Of a DNA stretch of 64,000 nucleotides, positions 48,174 to 57,629 are shown in pieces. Numbering within the stretch: position 1 is the first letter of the stretch; every line of letters begins with the position of its first letter. The notes beneath the pieces are model-generated. The model saw only the letters and a program-made list of their open reading frames with translations, had not been told where the DNA came from and did no database searches. The DNA comes from Peronospora farinosa (taxonomy: Eukaryota > Oomycota > Peronosporomycetes > Peronosporales > Peronosporaceae). The position numbers and the translations under genes are program-made. Location: NCBI GenBank assembly GCA_947646735.1, contig CANTFK010000760.1:1-64000 (forward strand). Direction: 5' to 3'.

Positions 48174-49288
48174 TGTGGTGGAGTGGATTCTCAAACAACG
48201 TAGGAGAACCACAAACACATACAGCGCGGGACTGCCGACTTACGGAGGGGGTACCCCGATACCGTGTCGTATTGGCCTTGGCTGGTCTTGCTCCTCGGTT
48301 GACGCAGAAGACTTAAAGACTTGGTCTTTGTATAGGACTTGGACTTGGTGGTCCCCGAGCGGATATACTTCACTTGGGACCGGGTTTCTTGGGCTCAATC
48401 GACTTAGTCGAGAGCGATGCACCTGGTACTATGTACCCCTTTGGTGGCTGACTGTTCTTGGTCCTTGGACCCCTTTGTGTTCTTCCCCGTAGGGAAACCG
48501 CTTCCTGTAGCGGGTCGTAGAGTGTTGACAACCTCAGGCCAACTATCCTGAGGTTCAACTTGCGCTGCTAGAGCCGTCTAACACCTGCTGGACGTTGGGG
48601 GGCCAAAGGGTATCCCGCCCGGAAGAGGTGTAGCGACGGAGAAGCTTAGGAGGGGCGCTTAAAGCTGCCACGTGTAATGCAAATTCGAGTGTGTTTATTT
48701 ATCTTATACCTTGTATGCTTTTCTTGCCTAACCCTAACCCTTTGATCTGGAAAGTGCCCCGTGTCCGACTCTTGGAAGAAGGACTGGCTCCTTGGTACCC
48801 TGTACTTTCTGTAATCTTCGATATTCGGTGTACCGGTTCTGCACCCTTGGACATTGGGTCCTGGTACCCCTGGGCCTCGGTACCCTGGGCCCCGGCACCC
48901 TGGCACCCCTAGGCCCCTGGGCCCCGGCACCCTGGTACCCCTAGGCCCCGTACCCTGGCACCCCTAGGCCCCTGAGCCCTAGTATCCTGGTACCCCTGGG
49001 CCCCTGTTACCTGGGGTCCGCATGTTGCCTGGGGTCCACCGGTCACCTGGGTCCACCTGTTGTCTGGGACCCACCTGTTACCTGGGGTCAACTTAAGCTG
49101 TCCTAGCAGCACTGGTCCTTTGGTCTGTAGTGTAGGGCATCCTAGTATCTTCTCCGAACTCGGGACCTTGGACCAGTTCGGGACCCTGGTCACTCCCTGT
49201 CACTCATTCAAGAGAGTGACCGAGATCTTTCCCGCCAGTTATTATAATAACTACGAAGGGCCCCCCATTTCTCTGGCACTTCTCCACA
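48174..49288 (-). repeat. Family A LTR (5' LTR of A2)
   Basis: 1115 bp, TGTGGTGGAG to CTTCTCCACA. The first ~250 bp match the A1 right LTR, including absence of the 27-28 bp insert and the GAGCGGATATAC variant. The remainder matches the A2 left LTR (ACTATGTACCCC, GTGTTGACAACCTC). It is therefore a mosaic. Confidence 0.9.
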
Positions 49289-49292
49289 GAGG

Positions 49293-49907
49293 CGCTTAAC
49301 AGACCTGTTGAGACGCTCTCGGTCCGGTCTAATTAGCCAAGGCCCATTCGATGGACCCTCCGAAGTTTAATGGGACTGCCCCACATACGATTTTCCACTT
49401 TCTATTAGCAGTTGAGCAATGTGGTATGGCGCAGCTCATCGAAGACTACACCAGGATGGTGTCGTATGCCATGTCCAACTTGCGTGGCAAAGCGTCAGAG
49501 TGGGCATACTCTGCGCTAATGGAAAACGCTGATGCGTTTCCACCATGGACGATCTTTAAACAAAGATTCGCGCCATGTATCAAATGACTAGCAGTGAAGT
49601 GTTGCTTATGGCGCGCTTCTTTGGAGCACGACAGGCGAAACGCTCTCTGCAAGAGATTGAGCAGGAGATACGTTCACTGTCGGAGTCCATTACTAAGGGT
49701 CCGATACCGAAACACATTAAGGTGGCTACGTTCATGAATGAATTACGGCACGAACCATCGCGTCAGGCCCTTTTTCGAAAGGTGCCAAAGACGATGGAGG
49801 AGGCAATTAACATTGCCTTAGTTGAGGAGCAATCCTACAACAGCGCCCCGGCGACAGCTTTTATAAGCCGTCGGCAGAGAGGTCGGATGCCACTCCAATG
49901 GAGTTAG
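49293..49907 (+). pseudogene. B2 gag capsid, continued after A2
   Basis: Resumes with ALNRPVETLSVRSN, a TAG, then MDPPKFNGTAPHTIFHFLLA, YAMSNLRGKASEWAYSAL and, in a shifted frame from 49575, the second half of capsid (RFFGARQAKRSLQEIEQEI-like). Equivalent to B1 12117-11869. Confidence 0.8.
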
Positions 49908-50572
49908 GCAATGCAGACGTGGTCTGCTACAAGTGCGGCAAGCGCGGCCATATGATGGCTCGTTGCTATGCCAAAGTTGCTGCTGGTGCTAAGGCAGCCA
50001 GAAAAAGTCTCCCAACCCAAAGGGAGGTGCAAAGAATCAGCGTGCACGACGCACGGGTCAGCACCTGCCCAAGATGGGTCGGGAAATGCGAGAGCGCATT
50101 AGGAGTGGGATTCCCTACTGTCGCGGACTCTGAAGCTACCCCTAAGTTCAGAGTGATCGAAACAATGGGTAACATAGTCCCTGAGACATCGAAAGGTCGG
50201 ACCTCAACCCTTTTGGTCTATAGCGCTCGAGTACGAGGCTATGACCAAGTGATGACCCTTCTAGTGGATTCGGGTGCATCGCAAAACTTTGTGAAGCTCG
50301 CGACTCTGAAAAAGAGTCCGGCGAGTTATAAGTCGCTTTGCCAGAATGGCAAGCGAGAAAAGGCGATCATTTATGTAACGAAAGGCGCGCTTGTTAAATC
50401 GGAGGGTCTTCAAGTTGAACTCGCCTTCAGTTTTAGTACATTCTCTGGTAAAGAGAAGCTCACAGTGCTAGGTATGGAGAGTCCGTGGGACCTCATCCTA
50501 GGCATGCCTTGGTTGACTAAACACCAACCATGTATTGACTGGCGTACACGCACAGTCATTAACTCTAACTAG
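49898..50572 (+). CDS. B2 nucleocapsid and aspartic protease
   Basis: 224 codons. A CCHC knuckle CYKCGKRGHMMARCY is followed by a basic linker and a retropepsin domain with active site MTLLVDSGASQNFV and the second core GMESPWDLILGMPWL. The catalytic residues are intact, unlike in B1. It ends DWRTRTVINSN. Confidence 0.85.
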   Translation: MELGNADVVCYKCGKRGHMMARCYAKVAAGAKAARKSLPTQREVQRISVHDARVSTCPRWVGKCESALGVGFPTVADSEATPKFRVIETMGNIVPETSKGRTSTLLVYSARVRGYDQVMTLLVDSGASQNFVKLATLKKSPASYKSLCQNGKREKAIIYVTKGALVKSEGLQVELAFSFSTFSGKEKLTVLGMESPWDLILGMPWLTKHQPCIDWRTRTVINSN

Positions 50573-50593
50573 GACACCGGAAAGGATGTTCTC

Positions 50594-51812
50594 TTGCGAG
50601 AGGCTTATGTGGATGGTGCTGTGTTCAACACAATCGAAGGTGTGATGACGGTATGTCAATCGGCACCAGGAACTACCCATCTCGTTGAGCCTGGAGTAGT
50701 TGGAAGTGTCCTGACAGAAAGTCAGACTACACAAATTGCTACCCATCTCGAGGAGACTAATGTAGTAAATGGGACGATGACAAGTCGTCATGTGTCCAAT
50801 GTTCCTGCACAGAGCCGAGAGCCTGGTGCGGCTGGAAGGAGTGCTTTAGCTGAGATAGCAACGACACCTTCTTCCAGGTCAAAGGTCGTGGTGACTCGAA
50901 TAACGAGCACCAGACGTATTAAGACGACCAAGGGCACGTCGAAACGAGTTACCCGTAAATTAGTCTCGGTCCAAGAGGACTGACCTACGAACGAGTTGCT
51001 CGAGGTCGTCGAAGACAAAATGCCGGAGGCATCCTCAGTTGAGGTGCTCTAACTTGTCTTGGCATCTGCCGAGGAGATAGTAAATCTCTCGGAGATGACG
51101 TGGGATCTGTTCCTGTCCGAACTAAAGGAAGGAAAGATCCACGAGATAGTCGCACCAGCTCCAGAAGAAAACGTGGTGGACTGTTGCTCGTCGTCCACAA
51201 TGGACGAGAGCGTCTTGGAGACCGACAAAAAGAAACGGTTCGCTGCTCAAGGTTGGGATGCCTTGAAGGACAGATTGCTATATGATGTTCTGTGGAAACA
51301 CCGTGATGCGTTTCCAGCAGAAGTGCCGAGCCGCCTACCGGCCGATAGGAGAATCAGGCACGAAATTGACCTGGAGCCTGGCACCAAGTATTGTGTGACC
51401 AGGCAATGGCCGTTTCCGAAGAAATAAGTCGATTACATCGATGAGTTCTTCGACAAGCGAGTCAAGGCGGGACATGTACGTGAGGGCAAGGCGCCTCACT
51501 GCAGCCCGACCTTCTATGTGCGTAAAAACAGGTGGATGGCGCGTGGTGCACGCTTATAATAAGCTGAACACGTCCACCATTCCGGCTCAAACGCCGATCC
51601 CGCGGAAAGATGTCTTGCTAAATTCCATGGGAAAGTCAACTATCTTTTCCGCGTTGGATATGAAGGATGGCTACTATCAAGTTCTCATGATAGATAATGA
51701 TGTAGCCATAACGTCAGTAAGCACCCCAAGCGGTATGCTGTGGGAGTGGCTTGTGATGACACAGAGTTTGAAAATGCTCCGGCAACATTCAACCGAGTGG
51801 TGGCTCACGTGA
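50594..51812 (+). pseudogene. B2 linker and RT N-terminal half
   Basis: Pieces in several frames: a Thr/Ser-rich linker (50594-50983), pre-RT (51059-51427, RHEIDLEPGTKYCVTRQWP), and RT fingers and palm (51441-51812, WRVVHAYNKLN, IPAQTPIPRKDVLLNSM, FSALDMKDGYYQVLM with the first catalytic Asp). Single-base changes separate the pieces. Confidence 0.8.
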
Positions 51813-52735
51813 TGCGTCATCACCGTGCCTACGCGCCCCATTACTTTGATGATGTATTCGTGCATAGTAGGGCAGAGGACGGTCTGAGCGCAATAGAGTC
51901 GCACAAGCGCCATTTAGACGCTATTTTGCAGACTCTGGGTGACGCCCAATTATACATTAATTTGCAAAAGTGCGTAATAGGGGTCTCCGAGATACCTGTG
52001 CTGGGCTGCGTCGTAGGTGCACATGGTGTACGAGCAGACCCAGAAAAGGTAAAGGCTATCAAGGAATGGCCAGTTCCACGACACGTGAAGGATCTACGCC
52101 AATTCCTTGGGCTCTCTACTTACTTGCATAAGTACAGCAAGAATTATGCGGAGCATACTAAGCCATTGTCTGACCATTTAAAAAAGGATACAGAATGGAC
52201 TTGGTCAAAGGAGCAAGTAGATGCGTTCACTTCAGTGAAGCAATCTCTTGTAGAGGCACCGTTCTTGGCATTGCCAGACGCGGACAAGCCCTTAAGCGTC
52301 GTCTGCGATGCAAGCAATTTTGCAATCGGCAGCGCGCTCATGCAGAACGATGACGACGGCGTTGACCGTGTCATTTCTTATCAGTCTCGGCTTTTAAAAG
52401 CTGCCGAGCTGAATTACCCTGTGCATGACAAGGAGCTACTTTTAATTAAGTATGCCCTTGTAAAGTTTTGGGTGCACCTCTTGGGCACCGAACCTTTTGT
52501 GGTTTATACGGATCACGCATCACTGCGGACCGCTATAAATTCACCGCACCTCTCGCCGAGAATGGCAAGATGGCTAACATTCTTCTCTGATTTAATTTCA
52601 AAGTTGAATATAAGCCGGGTAAGTCGAATGTCTTGGCTGACGCGTTATCGCGCAGACCAGACTTCGAGGCAAGACACCAGGAAAGTGTGTCTCGTGCGAA
52701 AGCACAAGTTGAGTCGTCAACATTGGCATCCATGA
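51740..52735 (+). pseudogene. B2 RT C-terminal half and RNase H
   Basis: Carries the RT YFDD box (HYFDDVFVHSR), connection region (LRQFLGLSTYLHKYSKNYA) and RNase H (SVVCDASNFAIGSALM, YTDHASLRTAI). A missing base near 52590 shifts the end of RNase H, which continues as ADALSRRPDF in the next frame. Only one RNase H domain is present, unlike family A. Confidence 0.85.
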
Positions 52736-54459
52736 AGGCCTACCATGTGACGAGCTCAATGGCCTCCGATGTCAAGGAGTGTTACAGTCAGGACGACCAT
52801 TGTCGCCTGCTGTTGGATCATTTTGGTGGAAGAAAGGTTACCCTTCCGTCGCACCTGAAAACGAAACTAAATCTCTTTAGCTACTGTGATGGCCTGTTAT
52901 GGCATCAACTGTCACCATGTGATCCCTTGAGAATCGATGTCCCTCATGACACAGATCTCAAGCTGATGATACTTCACGAGTGCCATGATGCGCCATCTAG
53001 TGGGCATCTGGGCCGTGAAAAGACATTCTTACGAGTGTCAGAGGAATTTTGGTGGCGCCACCAATATCGGTGGGTGGCTAATTATATTAGCTCTTGCGAA
53101 GAGTGTCAGCGCATTAAGCCTGCACCTTCTAGCAGTGCGCCACTGAAGCCACTGCCGATTCCAACTGAATGTTGGAAGTCGGTCAGTTTGGACGTCATGT
53201 TTGGCTTACCGCCTGACCATAAAGGCAGGACGGGGCTCGTCGTCTTTGTAGACAGACTGAGCAAGATGGTGCACTTGGCACCATGTAGTAGCAAGATCTC
53301 AGGAAAAGAGGCTGCCTTCTTGTTTCTGGATCACGTGTATCGACTGCACGGAATGCCCGAGTCCGTAGTATTGGACCGGGATCCGCGTTTTACGTCGGGT
53401 TTTTTGCGTCATGTGTTTGAGTTGCTAGGAAGCAAGCTCCACATGTCAACCGCTGATCATCCCCAAACTGATGGCCAAACCGAACGTGCCAATCGAGTTG
53501 TGGCGGATGTGTTGCGTACAGTAGCGACTCCCAAAGAATGGAGCAAGCAATTGCCATTCGTGGAGTTCGCTATTAATACCAGTGTCCACGCCAGTACGGG
53601 TGAAACACCGTTTTACATTAACGGACTGCGCCATCCTCGGACGCCATCTCGTTTAGTGCGCAGCCCGAGTCTTAGTGGGGGAGGCCCTTCACTTCGCTCG
53701 GTGCGAATGCCAAAAAGGGCTCAAAGTTGCCCTAGTGACACTGCTAATTTAGCAGTGGTCACGTACTATAGGTGTCACATGAGGAGGCACGGCAAGAAAT
53801 GCCAGGGCTCCTTGACGATGACACTATAGTGTTATCAACAGCTTTGACCCATGACCGACCTCTTGGGGGTGTCATAGGCGAGATGGATGCTAAAAGCGTG
53901 AGCGAAGCTCAGCGCATTGTGGATGATCGATTAGCCATCACATGTAAAGTCCGTGACGCGATGGCAAGCGCACAGGACAATGCAAAAACAATATGCAGAC
54001 CAGCATGGTCGCAAAAACAATGAACACTTTAGTGTGGGGGACAAAGTGCTATTAAGCACTGCTACCCTACCTAAACATGCAATTTCTGTACTACCTGGTG
54101 GTACTACTAAGCTATTGCTCCGGTTTATTGGGCCCTTTACAGTGGTTGATGAAGTTGGAGACCTAAATTATAGGCTCACTCTCCCACCGTATATGAAGAC
54201 GCACCCCGTATTTTACGTGGGTCGCCTGAAACGGTATGTTGATCCAGAAGAGATCACATATCCACATCGGTCTAACGATACCGATGGTGACGTCGACTGT
54301 GAGTTGAGCGTCGCGACCGATCAGGCGACGAGGAAGCCGAGAGGCTCCCCGTGTGTGAACGAGGCGATAGAGGACTCGGTGATCGAGGAGGACTCCGCGC
54401 TTGACGCGGGTCTGCGCTCTAAGATGTCCAAACGGGTCTTCAGGCGGTCATACCCCTGA
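52633..54459 (+). pseudogene. B2 integrase
   Basis: The frame 52633-53829 has the HHCC zinc region (LHECHDAPSSGHLG, SSCEECQRIKP), first Asp (SLDVMFGLPPDH), second Asp (VVLDRDPRFTSGF) and Glu (HPQTDGQTERANRVV), so the catalytic triad is intact. A frameshift near 53690-53800 moves the C-terminus to 53772-54023 and 53953-54459 (VGDKVLLSTATLPKH, IGPFTVVDEVGDLNYRL). Confidence 0.85.
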
Positions 54460-55835
54460 CGATCCCTCGTCCTCACATCGCGTAGATCCGAAGTCAGTCG
54501 CGAGACTTGACTCTCGAGATCTGCCACCTGCTTCTTCAGTGCAGCGGATTCAGCCTGCGACTGAACAGCAGCAGGGTAGGCAGCCGCGAGTAGGTGGTCG
54601 TAATAGCCACTCCTATCGGGCGCCACCTGTGTTGGTCGATACGGATGGGAATACGCGCTTCCTTGTTGGAAGGCTGTTGGCCCACCGGTTTATAAAGCGA
54701 AAGCTCCAAATCCTGGTCCAATGGAAAGGCTAACCGAAGAGTTTCGACTCTTGGGTACCGATCGACGCGTTGCGTATCGACGTGCCTGGGCTGGTGGCTG
54801 CTTACAAGCAGAAGCACCAGCTGCACTCGCTCTGCTAAGTCCTGATGGACTAGTAGGGTCGGCGTGACGAGAAGGATCTGGGGGTATGTTACCGCCCAAT
54901 ATTTCCCTCGCACGCGTCATAGCGAAGCTGAGTCGCTGCGACCGCTGTTTCACTGCATCTACATGCGGTGTTATAATGTGACAAGCTATTACTCTAATTA
55001 ACTAAGCTACTTTTCCATTATAATTATGTTATTAATGTAAGTTGTATCACGTCGCAGGAACTCTGCTTCGTATTTGTCGGTTGTTTCATTCGAACGCAAC
55101 ACGACGGGAATAGGGGAAGCATGACCTCGTGCTTTGCCCTGCCTTTTCCACGATGGAAAGACGCTATAAAATTTATGAGCGCCAATAGTGGCACGCTTTA
55201 AAGCGTCGCACTATTTACACGCCATAATGGCCACTAGGATGGCGATGTAATCGCTGGCAATACACCCCTCACGTAGCCGCCCTCGTGACGGCCTGCTAGT
55301 GAGGCCGACTGTAAAGTCGAAGGAGCTTTTTGCTCACCCTCGCCTGAGTCTGACTCTCCATTATGGATTGTCAAGGCATCAGACGTAAGGTTGACAGAGG
55401 CGGACGATTTAGAATCGTCGACCTGCTTTTGAGTCACGGCTGTTTCTTTCGAAGCAGCGCGCTCAATTGGGGTCGCTGCGCTCGTTAGCGCAGACGACAA
55501 GGCATGACCCTCGCTGTCAGGAAGCATGGAAGCTTCCTGAACGTTGGGCGCCTCAAATGATGGGGAAAAATGTCCCATCAGAGCACTGTGCTCATCACCA
55601 CTTTGGGGTGATGGCAACGGTGTACTCTCATTGTAGTCAAAAATGAGAGACAAGTCTTCATCCGCACCATAGTGGGATGGATTAGTGTTCTTTGCTGACA
55701 AGCTGACATCAGATGTCGGCGTTGTCACAGAAACATTTAGTGACGGCTGCGAGTCATCGCGGCGCGTGCGCTTTTTGTTGGTCTACATGGGTGCCTTTGC
55801 AGGCGACCCACAATCTTATCACATTTCGGCGGCAT
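54321..55835 (-). pseudogene. Antisense ORF of family B (B2 copy)
   Basis: Minus-strand frames run from ATG 55835 (MPPK, then a one-base deletion relative to B1) to the stop at 54321. The main open part 55728-55234 is acidic, Ser/Thr-rich (PSHYGADEDLSLIFDYNEST). The middle part 54953-54690 has LSFAMTRAREILGGNIPP. The C-terminal part 54626-54321 is a strong coiled coil (heptads LKKQVADLESQVSRLTSDL, then YDRLKTRLDILERR). The order and positions match the B1 remnant at 5856-7315. It overlaps the pol C-terminus and chromodomain on the opposite strand. Function unknown; not visibly related to the family A antisense protein. Confidence 0.6.
54600..54838 (+). pseudogene. B2 chromodomain
   Basis: Plus frame reads RFLVGRLLAHRFIKRKLQIL, VQWKG, then TAA where Tyr is expected, then PKSFDSWVPIDALRIDVPGL. 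Apart from the stop it fits the chromodomain pattern (L-V-Q-W-K-G-Y-P...S-W-V). It is overlapped on the other strand by the antisense ORF. Confidence 0.7.
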
Positions 55836-56215
55836 CGTTTTTTTTGTGGCGAAGCAAAAGAGTGAATTTTGCAAAGTGCGATCGCATATTTTCGTTTAAG
55901 TCCGAAATGGTTAATATTGATGAATAGTGATTCAGCAGAAGAAGATGTCGACACTTTGCAAAATGGAATGGACAACAGTGAATGGTGGTGCTCGCAGTTC
56001 TATGTTGAATTAACTACGGCTTAGAACTACGCAACTGCTATCCCTGGTAATTTTTCGATGGCGATCCGCGTGAGGATTGGTAAGTCCAAGTATGTGGAAG
56101 ACGGTCTGGTGTATATCACGTCACTACGGAAGGCTGAAATGAGGTGTACATTACATATTATACAGATCGATCATTTCACATGATCCGAGGAACGGTGAAG
56201 AGGACAAGTCGTGAT

Positions 56216-56340
56216 CCGGCGGACCGCGATCCGATACTAATTACTAGTACCGTGATCCGATACTAATTATTAGTATTGCGATCCGATACTAAAAATAGGT
56301 ACCGCGATCCGATACTAAAATGGTATTAGATCCGATCGAG
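56216..56340. repeat. Minisatellite with 25-27 bp unit
   Basis: Four to five imperfect units of GCGATCCGATACTAATTA type. Two units contain the self-complementary core ATACTAATTATTAGTAT. GATCCGAT and related strings continue irregularly to about 56370. Confidence 0.75.
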
Positions 56341-56775
56341 GTAGCGATCCAGATCACGGCGATATTGGAGTGGACCACATGACAAGATCTGATTTTTTCG
56401 ATAGGGTGATACGTGGCAATCGATCCTGGACTACAGATAGGCAGAATCGTAGGTTTTGGTATTTGATTGTTTAACATTAAACAGAGTTCAATTTGCTTCT
56501 AAGTACACGTGCCGACTTCTCTATTCCGGGCAGGATATTTGGCCTCTCGACGCCGAGAACATCGACTACAAGTGCACCCTGGATTGTTTTGGCCAGGGGA
56601 AGGAATTCTCAACACAACAACTCAACCGCGGTCGGACGCAGAAATAACAAGTAAGGGCAAGGCAAGCAAGTACAGGACGGATCAAGTGGTCAGAAGGTTC
56701 TGCTCAGGTGGTCAGAAGATTCATACTTTGCCTTATTGGACTATTGGGATCTATTGGTACGATCAACAAACAAGT

Positions 56776-56825
56776 ACTCGGTCGATCTTGTGAAGATTTG
56801 AAAATCTTCACAAGATCGACCGAGT
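56776..56825. repeat. Perfect 24-bp inverted repeat (2-nt loop)
   Basis: Arms 56776-56799 and 56802-56825 are exact reverse complements, starting ACTCGGTCGATC, with GA between. It would form a long perfect hairpin in RNA. No U-tract follows. Its role is unknown. Confidence 0.85.
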
Positions 56826-56948
56826 TTGGTGACAAAATCACCAAACCCCCTATCCCTAACCCGATTAGATCAACATCGACTTAAGTCCACCGAGAAGAGA
56901 GCAACCCGCCCTACCGACGGGTACACAAGGTGAGGAAGGCTTTATACA

Positions 56949-57038
56949 GTGGCAGTTCTAAGGTACCACGTACCCATTTAGGCCTGTCCGTTAAGTTTTC
57001 GATACTTAACGAACTCGTGCAACTATTAGCTTGTTACA
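56949..57038 (-). repeat. Family B LTR fragment
   Basis: About 90 bp matching the U3 start of family B LTRs on the minus strand (TGTAACAAGCTAATAG...). It is closest to the B2 LTR in the GGTACCACGTACCC region. Its outer end abuts a Gly-rich gene fragment at 57039. Orientation is opposite to B2, so it is not the missing 3' LTR of B2. Confidence 0.8.
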
Positions 57039-57240
57039 CGGGGTCCCATCTACAGCAGTCTTCGGAAATAACAACAACGCAGTCGGAGCTGGAATGGGTG
57101 CCTCACGTACTTCTAACGGATTCCCTACAAACACCGGCGGGTTTGGTGGAAATTCTACGGGCACCATCGATGGCGGCTTCGGTGGTGGCAATCAGATGCC
57201 TGGTTTCGGTTGGTTCCTTGGTGGACAAACTCGGTTATGA
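57039..57240 (+). pseudogene. Glycine-rich protein gene fragment (sixth locus)
   Basis: Plus frame reads GVPSTAVFGNNNNAVGAGMG, NGFPTNTGGFGGNSTGTI, GGFGGGNQMPGFGW, then a stop at 57240. It corresponds to the start of the Gly-rich half of the array gene but is more diverged than array copies 1-3 are from each other. It has no start and follows the LTR fragment directly. Confidence 0.8.
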
Positions 57241-57629
57241 AGTACCACACTATCTGGTGGGGAGATTTCAATCATCGCTAGTGTCAGTGTCCTTGTAACG
57301 CTGGGATTCATTGAGTGATTCTCACTCGCGTCATTTGCAAAGAGAGCCTCAGTACTAGATAATAAAGTGGTTTGGTCTACTTATTCGTGCAATTTCTTTT
57401 GCAGTACTCTGCTTTGTTACAAAATCCGTTTTTAGGGGATGCTTCTTGGGTACACTACTTGTTCCTGCAATCATTTGATGTAGCTTCGGCCGACACATCG
57501 CTTAATCTACCTTCACAATATATATTCTAGGAATATTGATGTGACCATTGCCCGTCATGGTGCCAGCTATACCGATCTCTCATTGGAAGTGTCTCGACTG
57601 GAAACGATTCCTGTTGCTGCAAGTGGGAC
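57241..57629. other. Spacer between Gly-rich fragment and PHD gene 1
   Basis: No gene or repeat seen. It should contain the 3' UTR of the minus-strand PHD gene. Confidence 0.4.

Larger units (their letters stand above)
37020..49288 (-). mobile_element. Family A Chronos-like element, copy A2, nested in B2
   Basis: A 12.3 kb element with both LTRs and a 4-bp target duplication GAGG (37016-37019 and 49289-49292). Minus-strand order: gag (two frames), protease, RT, RNase H, archaeal-type RNase H, integrase, chromodomain. On the plus strand between chromodomain and 3' LTR it carries an intact 559-residue antisense ORF. Few lesions separate it from function: one stop in RT, one in integrase, and frameshifts in the first gag frame, besides the frame breaks shared with A1. 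Confidence 0.95.
36109..55930 (+). mobile_element. Family B Ty3/gypsy element, copy B2, split by A2
   Basis: Plus-strand element with 5' LTR 36109-36695, PBS, gag to 37019, then the nested A2 element, then the rest of gag, protease, RT, RNase H, integrase and chromodomain up to about 54838, and the antisense ORF to 55835. Homology to the B1 internal end fades at about 55900 and no 3' LTR follows, so the element is truncated. The gag frame can be read across the A2 insertion once one GAGG copy is discounted. Confidence 0.9.
55931..56948. other. Repeat-rich spacer between B2 and the LTR scrap
   Basis: No convincing gene. Contains a short minisatellite (56216-56340) and a perfect hairpin (56776-56825), described separately. 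Short plus-strand frames at 56456-56793 show no domain. Confidence 0.4.

Noticed and set aside
56949..57038. 3' LTR of B2
   Set aside because: The fragment is in the opposite orientation to B2 and separated from its end by about 1 kb of other sequence.
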